Assembly (NCBI GenBank): GCA_029204225.1
Contig: CM055108.1
Coordinates: 11,255,782 to 11,319,781 of the forward strand
DNA length: 64,000 nucleotides
Origin: Diphasiastrum complanatum
Taxonomy: Eukaryota; Streptophyta; Lycopodiopsida; Lycopodiales; Lycopodiaceae
Direction: 5' to 3'
Under the pieces are notes generated by a model, which ran no database searches, had not been told where the DNA came from, and saw only the letters and a list, made by a program, of their open reading frames with translations. The position numbers and the translations under genes were made by a program. Positions 13,101 to 24,495 of this stretch are shown here, piece by piece; position 1 is the stretch's first letter; each line of letters starts with the position of its first letter.

Positions 13101-16100
13101 AATTGGCCTACCACCTGTCAAACTAAGGTCGGGCCCAATATGGCCAATTCGACCGACAAACTTGGGACATGCCCCCAAGTATAGCAAGTACTGTAAATAG
13201 CTCAGTACAGGCTAATTCTTCCTATGTGTGGCTACCCGGCTAACCCAAGTAGCCGTCTATGGGATCAGTGCCCGATCAATATATCCTAACGGGTCACGTC
13301 CCGAACACAACTGAATATAGCAAATCTAATTAACTATACACTAATTACAGTATCACATTTAGAGCTTACATAAAATGTATATCAGATTAACTTTGATTTC
13401 TAACTCTCTCCCTTAAGCTCAAATGTGATAGGGGTAAAAAACAATATATTGCAGCAGAGTCTGGAGTGTCCAAAGGATGTTATGCATATCCCTACTACCA
13501 TGTACATGACTCACACTCAAGCACACCGACAAACTACCAGGTTTGACTCACAAAGTATCATGTAAACACAATGCTCATACAGAGAGTCTACCATACTCTC
13601 GACCAACTGACTCGTCCCCAATCCGACTTGAACACAAGTAGACCACATGAGCGACATGGCTCAAACTGAGGAAATCCCACTGCCACCATGAGACTTACAT
13701 CCTCCGTCTAGCCAAAGCAATTATTCCCATGTATTAGAGATCTTAGAGATTAGCCCGAGTATGCGATAATTCTCGACTACTTGGTCGGGTCTATCTTTAC
13801 ATCCTATTAGGCACTTACAAGCACAAACCTGTAAAGCTGACATAAATGAGCGACTGAGGCTCAACCTGAGGAAATCTTACTGCCACCATAAGACTATACC
13901 CTCACCGGATAAACAGGTAGTAGACAATAACAAGTCAATGAGCATAAAATGACTACTTTGTTTCAAATGTAGCAAATGCACAACCACATACAACTCTGAC
14001 TCAGATCTAGACTCCCGTGACAAGGCAACATGCAAGCCCACACACACTCATGCAAACCAGCACAAATGATAAAGCGTCAAATACATGACCAAGGCCTGCC
14101 CATAAGTTGGTATCCTGTCGTACCAACACCTGTGCCACCTGTAGATCCGCTGCTAGGTCAAACAAATCAGGACCTCAACCATGGCCCGCACCTGTAACCA
14201 AGATGCCCTCACGTCCAAGCATATACATCTATCCAATAGGTCCTGAAAGCTGATCCCCATTCATTCCCCATGCTCCAAGCACAAGAGTCTACCAAGGACT
14301 CAACGAATGAATGTACACAAACCTCACCATAGGCTATACCTGAGTAGCTCGCCCACCTCCCAGAGATACTGATGATGATCTGCCTGTCCTACATCCCATG
14401 TAGGTTCAACTTTCCATGCTTGACGTTGCCAACTCTGATTTGACCAGTATATAGGCCTCCCACCAAGGAGCCTATCTCACCAACACATCCATCATGTCAA
14501 TCCAAGCCAAAGCAAATGCAAACTAGATCCACTATCGTGATGAACAACTCACCCACGATCCATAGCATATCAAGTAGGATAGCTCCAGAACCATGTACCC
14601 TGTACCATCTGATCTAGACTCCAACTGGATCTAACCAAAAGTTGCATCATGCTTACCAAATAATGATGGATAACAACATCATGTGACGCCAACCTGGAGA
14701 CTACTGTGCATATAACCATGCAGCTCACCTGATCACTCGCCAAAGTATCAGTTGTCACTCCCTGAGCAACCATCTCCATCTCTGCTGGCTCACAACCATG
14801 GGCATGCTGGATCCACATCACCCCGTAATGCTCTCCATGCCCTCAGGATGTGTACCACCACAGGTACGCTCCATGCCACCTACCTCCAAGTAGGCATGAC
14901 CCATCCCTAGGTCATCACACATGATGCACTAGCTGAAGAACATCGTCCATACATCAAATGACATATCATACCTGAGCAACTATAGCATCTCCCTGAGTGC
15001 CACCCCAATGGACTCGTCATCCACATACTATGCTCACCTGATGTCTCCGATCCTGGTCACCATCCTGCTAGACAAGCCGAACTCCAAAGCATCATCTGCT
15101 CCACCTGGCTCCTAGCATCTGCTCGCTCTCCCTGGCTATGTGCCACCCGACACCATGCCAACGCAAGCTTGTCCCTGAGTCGCCGCTCACGGGATCCCGA
15201 GACTATTGTCTCCCTGATCGTACTGAGGTATATGGCTCTGAGTGACTTCCTCTAGGCTTATCCCTGATCTCACCACCTGAGAATCTGCACCATGGAAATT
15301 CCAACACTTGTGCCAAGCCTAGACTCCTGCAAATACAGCCAAATGCATGAAAGCTATAGATAGCTTATCCACACCCGTGATGGTAGATGTCTCCCCATCG
15401 ATGCCAATGTCCAAAACTGCCCCCCTGCTGTATGCCATCCTGTACTCCCAAATGAGCACACCATGAAGTCCTCACCATCAGTGTCCCCTCAAGTAGATCA
15501 CTAGCAAAACACTCACCACAATGTTTGCCCTCCGATCACACCCCGTGCGATCTCCATCAACTCTCCAACCTAGAGCTGGCTCCCAAAGCTTCACGCTTTG
15601 CCCATTTGCGTTTGCAACTTTCTGATTCCATCATGAATCCCACCTATAAGTCCTGTCCATGCCAATGACTCAGGTCCAATATGAAATAGCTGCCCCCTAA
15701 TGATCATCCCATGTCATCCTGCAGTGCTTTCCCTACCAGGTATCTCAATGCCATCCACGATCACAAAGATCTGAGCATCTACCCTATAGTGCCCCACCTG
15801 TATTCCCCCAAGCTAGCTTCAAAGCTGCTCCTGTGAATGATTCCAAACCATTCCCTGAGAATACACTGAGATGTGAACTCCAAAGCCACCATCAAGTCCC
15901 TCACATAACTGTGCATGCCAATATCCCTCCAAGTGAACCTATGAGATCTTCCATGGTCCAAACCAAATGATCTGCACCTTGTCATCACTGAAATCTGCAA
16001 TACTGATATGGCAAATTGACTTGACTTATCCAAACTGGCAGTTGAAGTGTATCTCTTTGATGACAAACCTGATACACTGCTCCACAGCTACAATGGCTTG

Positions 16101-18443
16101 ATTAAAATTGACTTATTGACTGCAAAACCGCAAAATCATCACACTCACCACTCGCCAAGAGCATCCAAAGTGTGATTATTGACCCTTTCGTCATCCTCTG
16201 CGTGTCCCACACACAGCTCGTCCAATGCAAGTCCGCTATCTTGCCCAATGCCAACTGGCACCACCTCGCACTTCCATCACCTGTGACCACCAATATGTGT
16301 GTACCTCCAAGCTAGCCCATATTTCCCTCCAAACGAGAAATTTCCAAGCTACAGATGCATGTGTCAATGCAGCTATCACCTGACTCGACAATGCCATTGC
16401 CGATCATGCCTGTGAGAGCGTTCCCCCAAAACGCCACTTGACGTTGGTTGGTTCGAACCCCAAAAGTTGAACCTGATCACAAGAATTTTTCACCTGTAAC
16501 GGGCATACCATGCCTACCTCTACCTGTGATTGCTTGCCCTCTCAAAATTGTCGCCAATGATGAGTAGTCACGACGCCAAACTGCACTTCTGTTGCCAAAA
16601 TTAGCTTTCTCCACACAATTCCGCTACCATTCGCTCCCATATTGCATTTACCACTTCCAAACACCCTGTTACCCTGTCAGGAGTAAGTAATAATGATTCA
16701 GAAGTGATAATCCCTCATTGTACCGCCCTTTAGCAAGTTTCACAAGCCAAAAATTGCCCCGAATTTGGCCCTACGGTACCCAAATAGCGAATGTAGTCCA
16801 TCACTAGGTCACCCGCACTCCGCTCAACCAATCTACATCCCGAAACACGTTTCTCCCTGCTCTATGACGTCGCTCTGTCCGCTAGCTCTGAGCAGCCAGT
16901 TTCAGGGGTCATTTTGGCCCAAGGATGGCCAAAATAGGTGCCCTCTAGCCCCAATTAGCCCCAATGCTAATTTGCCTTGCAAAAATGAACTGATTCTTCA
17001 TAATGAAGATTTTAAATGAAGTGAAGTCCATTCTGGACTTCGCCATATCCCAATGGCTATCGATGATCCTAGGATATATTGATCGGGCACTGATCCCGTA
17101 GACGGCTACTTGGGTTAGCCGGGTAGCCACACATAGGAAGAATTAGCCTGTACAGAGTTATTTACAGTACTTGCTATACTTGAGGGCATGTCCCAAGTTT
17201 GTCGGTCGATGGCCATATTGGGCCCGACCTTAGTTTGACAGGTGGAAGGCCAATTTTAGGACACCTGCCTTTTCATGCAGTTTGCGAATACTCTATATGT
17301 ACAATGTTTCTTTGTAATCTATTAACTTTTGTTGTGCCATCTTTGAGAGCTTGTGAGGAGTGGCTATGGTGATTGTGTGATGTGATCTGCATACTGCACT
17401 AGATTCTATCGGAATTTCAACTCGGTATCAGAGCTACAGGGTGTTGTAGGTATGCACGATCCGGTGAAGCTATGGGATAGCGTCTTTCACCAGGAGAAAT
17501 AGCACTCAAAGAGCGTCTCATGAGAGGACTCCAGACAGGGTATCGGCAGTCCGGATGGCAAGAGACAGCAAAGTTCCTTCGATCGGAGCTTCGGGGAATA
17601 TCAGAACGATCGTCATAGGTGGATTCTAGGGAGAATTCACGGAAAAACTTGCAGTTTCGGTGGTTTCGAGGAAATCATCGATGGTGGCCTCATAATTCAC
17701 TGTGTAGACAGCCGTTTGGCGCAACGGGGCTTGCATGATTATGCAAAGAGCAGTGACAAAGAGAGCCATAGAAATTTACAGGGTCAGATTTGGTGAGAAA
17801 CTGAGAAATTGAGGAATTTTCCAATTCTATGAGCTATATGCAGATTTCTCAGGAAAGCGGACTGTTTGCAGTCAATTGGATACCAATCGAATAGCTGTAA
17901 ATTTGATCATTGAGCTAGAGGAAGGGCGACCTCAGTCAGATGATGAGCTGCAAGAGAAACCACAAAGAAATGTGGAAACATGCCCAAAATATCCTTCTCT
18001 TCAAAGCTGCTAGGGTTTACAGATGGAAAATCATGGATCTCTCTCTCCACATAACTATTTCTGGAGCTGTAAAAGGCCAGTGGAGGGCGCCCTGGTACTG
18101 TGAAGATGGTTGTAAGAGGCCGTGGGCGGCCATGGAGAGGCAAGGGAGATGGATCGATTTTTAGGTAGCAGCCACCATAGCTTGAGCAAGGAAAAAGCAT
18201 GGAAGGAAGGAGAATGGAGGAGATGAAGGAGGCGCGGGCCTCGCGCGCGCTCACTCAGAAGGAAGCCGTAGCGGTTACAGGGCGTCAGTGTATTGAGGAC
18301 TCCAATTCGACGTGCCAAATCGTGGGCAACCAATGGATCTAGGCCAGATAAAATCAACGGTGTAAAGGAGGAGCATCGAGGGCCTCTTACATAGAATGTA
18401 TATCAGATTAACTCTGATTTCTAACTCACACATTGTCAAGACT

Positions 18444-18475
<32 letters not shown>

Positions 18476-21400
18476 TTATCAAACACACACACACACACCA
18501 ACACTTTAACAAGTAAAAAGGAGAAAGTCCTCCAAATCCAAGGTAGAGCCTCCAAATGTCCTCCAAGCAACCTACAAGCTCCAAGATGCTTCTCCAACTC
18601 CAAGCTAGGATGCCTCCACCTGCAAGTAAGGATCTGCAAGCCTCCAAAGATCTCTCCTCCACCTGAGTCCCTACTCTTAAACACAAAGAAAAAACAAAGC
18701 TGAAAAAGCAAATGTTGTAGAGTCATCCAAGGATGCAGACAGAGGTGACGAAGCTTTCCATAGTTTACTCAAAATCCAAACCCTACTTATGTCCCATACC
18801 ATAAGCAAGATCTAAACCCTTAGCATACTACACACAAGAATTACTCTACACACTAGTAGCCACACTAGAGCATAAGCAAGGTAAGCAAAAGAAATCTCTC
18901 CCCCTCCCAATGGGCGCCCTACTCCTCTTATATAGATGGCATTTAGTTCTTTCCAATACACTATGGAGTTCCATGCACATCCAATGAGGAAGAGAGAGGC
19001 CTAGAGGAGTTCAAGAGCCTTCACAGGCTTATGGAAGGTCATCAGACATCTTCCATAACTTATGACTCTTTGATTACTATTCTTGTGGAACTTGAAACTC
19101 AATGGACCCTTTAGGAGGCCACCCTCCTACTAGACCCATTGCCCAAGTTGTGCTTGTATACTTTGGTCCAAGACCAATAAAGTGATATGGTTCAAGGTTG
19201 AGGCCCAAGGTTTAGAAATATAGTCATCCAATGACTTTCTAAGACCTTTCTAGGTTCCATACCTCCATCCAAGGCATAGACACCTACCTGCCCTTAACCA
19301 AGGACACTAGTACCTTTATCTAAGGCACCTACCCTTATTCCTAAGGGTACCCCTTATCCAAGGGTCACATGACTCCATACCTTTGACTAAGGTATAATCA
19401 CTTGCCTGCCCTTATCCAAGTGTACATACCCTTAATCCTAAGGGTACTTTGCCATGTAACCCCCAACACTGATTGGACAAATAGGGGTCTGAAGTACTGC
19501 TAGTTACATAGGTATGTAACATTCCTTCCCCCCTAAACGAGATCAACCTCCTTTTCCCAGGTATCCTCCTCTTCTGATTTGCCCCTCCACCTGACTAAAA
19601 AGTCCCGAAGCACTCTACTCCGTAGAGTCTTCTGCCGGCTATTAACAATCGCCTCGGCAGGTGGTCCACTCATGGACTCATCAAGAAGAAGTTCCACTAG
19701 ATCTTCCACAGGGAGCAGGGTCTCTCCAACCCCTAACGAGGGTTTTAACTTACTAACGTGAAAAACAGGATGAATTCCAACGTTAACTGGAAGGTCTAGT
19801 TTGATTGCGACCTTGTTTATCACTTGGATAACCTTAAAAGGACCGCAATACCTAGGCGCCAACTTTGCACACTTACCAATTTTCAAGCCCCTAGAGTGAC
19901 TAGGGACTCTCAAAAACACCCAGTCGTTGACCAAGAATACCTTGTGCTTCCGAAATAGATCAGCATAGTGCCTTGCCCTGTCTTGGGCACTTCTTATGCT
20001 ATCTTTAGCCAACTATAACATTTCTTGCATATCCGCAAGGAAATCAGCTGCAGCTTGCACTCATAGGCTTTTCATGTCAACACTGATTGGTGATCGAGGT
20101 TGAAAACCATACATAAGCATGAAAGGGCTGAATTCGGTTGCTGAATGTTTTGCATTGTTATATGCAAATTCCACCAGTGGAAGTACTGCTTGCCAAAAAT
20201 TTCCAGTGAATTTTGGGTCACGGTCACTGACAATATCGCAAGGCAGCCCGTACAATCGAAAAAGCTTCTCAACAAACAGTGAGCTAGTTCTGAAGATTTA
20301 ACAGTAGTTTTCGTAGGGATAAATTGAGCAAACTTTGTAAGTCTGTCAACAATGACCCAAACCAAATCGTGACCCTTCCTTGTACGTGGAAGCCCGACCA
20401 CAAAATCCATAGATATACTTTCCCACTTTCCGATAGGAATATCTAAAGGATGTAATAGGCCAGTAGCTTTTAGCCTCTCTGCTTTATTTAACCGGCACTT
20501 AGTACATTTAAGTACATAGGCCTCTACTTGACTTTTCATTTTAGGCCACCAAAATTGCCTTCGAACTAAGTCAAGTGTTCTTTGTATACCCGGATGTCCT
20601 GCGCATGGACTATCATGACACTCATGCAAGATTTGGGCCCTTACTGTGTCATTCTCCAGTACACACACCTTTCCCTTACGAAACAAAATCTTGTTTCAAA
20701 TTAGGAGATCCGGTTCAGTCTTTCCCTTATTCAAGGAATCTTGCAAACTTGAATTGACCCCTGAAAGTACTTGTTGCCAATACTTTCCAAAATAAGGATC
20801 GGACTCATAAAGTCCTTGAAGAGACTAGAACAACCCCGGTTCTATAATAATAAAGCTCAACTGATTAATAACCGGTAACCTACTCAAAGCATCCGCTAGA
20901 GTATTTTGACTTCCTTTACAGTAACGTATAGAAAAGTCAAAGATTTGCATCAGCTCAGCCCATCTAGCTTGCCTCCCCTTTAAATTTGTAGCATCACAGA
21001 AATATCGAAGAGTCTGATGATCCGTCAAAACTTCAAATCTGGCTCCATATAAATAATGTCGCCAAATTTTCAAGGGATGAACAATTGGTTCAAGGTTGAG
21101 GCCCAAGGTTAAGAAATATAGTCATCCAATGACTTTCTAAGACCTTTCTAGGTTCCATACCTCCATCCAAGGCATAGACACCTACCTGCCCTTAACCAAG
21201 GACACTACTACCTTTATCTAAGGAACCTACCCTTATTCCTAAAAGTACCCCTTATCCAAGGGTCACATGACTCCATACCTCTGACTAAGATTTAGTCACT
21301 TGCCTGCCCTTATCCAAGTGTACATACCCTTAATCCTAAGGGTACCTTGCCATGTAGCCCCCAACACTAAATGGACTAATAGGGGTCTGAAGTACTGGTA

Positions 21401-21534
21401 GTTACATAGGTATGTAACAAACACACACACACACACACATTTGTCAACAGTCACACACAGTGAACACACACGTCAACAGCCACACACAACTCCACCCCTC
21501 TCTCTCTCTCTCGGATTTCTCTCGGAACTGTCTC

Positions 21535-21595
<61 letters not shown>

Positions 21596-24427
21596 GTCCT
21601 TGATTCACGAGAAGAACATGCTGCAGTCCAAAGTTGCATCACTCGAACAATCCATCGGGACCAAACAGGCTGCGGTTTCGGCGTCTACCACCAATATGAT
21701 ACGAGAACTAGAGACAAACATGGAAAAGTAGCAAGAAGAGGCCCTTTCTTGGGCATCAGTTTTGAAAAAAGGCACCAAACCAAGCACCCCTATCTCTTCG
21801 GTTATCTCAGCCACCATCTCGGAAGAGAAAACACGAGACCAAAAAGCAAACAACATTAGGGTTCGTGGGATTCCGGATACACAGGATGCCTTGGCTGAAG
21901 CCAAACGCTTTCTTGACACCACTCTCGGGCACAGGACGGACGGGCTAGATACCACAGTTAGGACCACCAGAGATGCAGCCACACTCATCATCCGCTTCAC
22001 TTCCCTCGCGAGTCGCCGAGATGCTTTGCGGTGCAGAGCTAAGCTACGTGGTACCACTATCTACATGGATGACGACCTCACGTATATCCAGGTAAAGGAG
22101 AGGCACAAGGCCTTTCAGGCAGCCCGTGAGTCTGGCAGACGAGTCATTTATCGGGATGGACGAGTGCGCTTTCTTGAGAGCGCTCCTAGCAGCCCCCCGT
22201 GCTAGGGATTTGGGGTGCCTGGGGTTGGGAGCACCCCGGGGCCCCATCCACACCACCTTCGGATGGGAGTGTGGAATTGTGCCGGCATACATTCATCTTC
22301 CACGGCAGGGGACCTGGTTGACTTCATCACAGGCAGAGATATATTATTCATCATGGAGACACACGAGAGCCCAGAGCGAGGACTTCCTTCCTTTCCTGGA
22401 TATAGATGGGACTCAGTATTCCGACGAGAGACTAGATCTACGAGTGGCCGAGGTTCAGGTGGGGTCGCGTGTCTGTACAGAGATACTCTCTATTCGAGTA
22501 TTGACTTCATCCGACATGACGAGCAGGCCCACTACATATGGACTCGCATTGTGGGTCAGGATATTGGTTTGGATAGAGATCTTTTCATTGCAGCATGTTA
22601 CTTTCCACCAAAGTCCTCATCTTTTGCGGAGGGTATTGGGTCTCCATATCAGGACCTCTCACCAGATATTATCAGATTCTCAGAGCAGGGGCATATTCTC
22701 CTCACAGGGGACTTTAATGCCCGAACATCTTCGAGACAGACAGAGTTCTTCGACACCTCCGATTAGCTGCGTGTTCGTGCCCTTGACAACGATATGCTTG
22801 GGGTTACCAGGACCTCCGCGGACAATTTGGGACCTATTACTTCATATGGTGAGCACTTACTATGGTTTGGAGAGGCGCATGAGCTAGCCATTTATAATGG
22901 CTTACCCTGCTGGCTTCATTCAGACAGCTATACATGCCATCCTCATAGTGGAGGACATAGTGTCGTTGACTATCTCATGGGGTCACCATCCTTTGTACCC
23001 ATAGTCTCTGACTTCCGCGTTTCTCCCACCACCCTTTCTGATCACTCATTTCTCTCCTTCGATATCGGCCACCTCCCACCCACTCATTTCTCTACACTAC
23101 CCATGATTACCCGAGCACCCACGTACACATTTGATCCCATTTACATGCCACTGTACCGGCAGTCCTTGGCTTCACTTTTACACTCCTTTCCTCATGACGG
23201 TCTAGTTGACACCTAGGCTGCTTTTCTCACCACCTCTCTCCACACAGCTGCCTCACTAACTCTTCCCACGAAACCCCATTCCCAAAAGACTCGACCTGGC
23301 AGCGCGAAAGATTTTCTTTCGTTTCGTTCGTTTCGTGTCGTGTCTTTGTCTTTCTGGTCATGGAGGCATGTTTGACTTTCGCGAATCATTCGACGTTCGA
23401 GTTTCGCTTCGCTTCGTGTCTTAGGGTTTTCAAGATCCGTTGACTTTCGTGAATTGTTCGCCATTTGACCTTCACTTCGTTTTCGCGTTGCGGCAAAGTT
23501 GCAGGAGTTCACCATTTCTGACAGTGGGTCCTCATAGACTATGAGGGAGCGTAGAGTGGTAGGCATGTCTCCAATGTTTCATGGGCTCGTTTCGTACGTC
23601 GTTTCGAAACGCGTTTGAAACTTGTATGAAACCAATGTTGTGTCGAACCGCGATTCGTTGAAAGAACCGCGATTCGAAAGTCCTTATTTCGTGCATCTCC
23701 TTGTCCTCCGCTGTCTTGATTGCTAGAATGAAATCTGTTCTGTGATCTGTAGTCGCGTGTCTAGGTTCCTGTGAGCTTCCGCACAAAAGAAAATTCAAAG
23801 AAACAAAATCGTTTGCGACAACGAAACAAACCCGTTCGCGACACCCACGGTGTGTCGCTATGATTGGTACGCGAGATGTCCATATTGCGGAGAGATGTAT
23901 ACGGGACATCCTAGCATTTTACCTCTCGGCCATTGACTTCCTTCTTTACTAGACAGAGACTGCGTGATATAGTGCCTGCGGATGATGATGACGACGACGA
24001 CGAGGATATCCGATTACATCCTCATAGAGATCAGAGAAAGTGTACTTCCCATCATCACGTCACTTCCAGGATCACCAGGCATTCTACACAGAGACGTACT
24101 ACTACACATGCACATGCTCATGCTCATAGACAACGCCAGCAAGCTCCAGTGCTTTCTCATGTTGCGGCTTGCATTACATCTTTCTACAGCATCAGCATAA
24201 CAGCAGCATCAGCACAACAGCGACATCAGCACAATCTTGACATCTTGACATGGATACATATGACTATTATGCACACACACTCTCGCTTATGTGTCTATTT
24301 AGTTTGTACTAGATGTTTTCTTTATTACAGCTTTGGAGATGTTTTATGCGCTCCCATGGTTACCACATACTTGACATGTACTTCATTAGTCTTATATGCC
24401 TTTTGGCATGGCAAAGACATTGATAAA

Positions 24428-24495
<68 letters not shown>

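Larger units (their letters stand above)
12937..18430 (-). mobile_element. Non-coding LTR retrotransposon with inverted 5' part
   Basis: The left LTR (12937-13405) is in minus orientation and is followed by a purine tract and 3.7 kb without a recognisable domain. On the right, most of a second LTR with its PBS and leader (17073-18385) is in plus orientation. The first 45 bases of that LTR (18386-18430) remain in minus orientation. The simplest reading is one minus-strand element whose 5' LTR and leader were inverted, with loss of about 80 bp. The body has no gag-pol ORF, so it is a non-autonomous (LARD-like) or fully decayed element. Target duplications are obscured by CA repeats. Confidence 0.6.
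18500..21419 (-). mobile_element. Gypsy chromovirus A, internally deleted
   Basis: A minus-strand Ty3/Gypsy element with two LTR copies (left up to 19521, right 21089-21419) sharing more than 300 bp. Between them are RNase H, integrase and chromodomain only. The right (5') LTR is fused directly to RNase H at about 21088, so the PBS, gag, protease and most of RT are deleted. The left limit of the 3' LTR is uncertain (about 18.43-18.7 kb). Confidence 0.78.
21595..24492 (+). mobile_element. LINE 3 (ORF1, UAG, ORF2; interrupted)
   Basis: A LINE with ORF1 (21597-22205), an in-frame UAG plus hairpin, and an endonuclease (22206-23216). A CpG-rich insert or junction follows at 23298-23879. The terminal LINE tail has the ATGCC-TTTT-GGCAT hairpin (24396-24409), ACATTGATAAAG and (CT)n to 24492. 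The RT is missing, so the insert may have accompanied a deletion. It is closely related to LINE 2. Confidence 0.78.

Noticed and set aside
13406-17072. Minus-strand frames (for example 15779-16066) as a new retrotransposon protein
   Set aside because: Frames are under 100 codons, interrupted every few dozen residues, and show no recognisable motif.
17907-18357. Minus-strand ORFs of 100-115 codons
   Set aside because: They lie in the leader of the inverted LTR element and read as random Ser/Leu/Arg-rich sequence.
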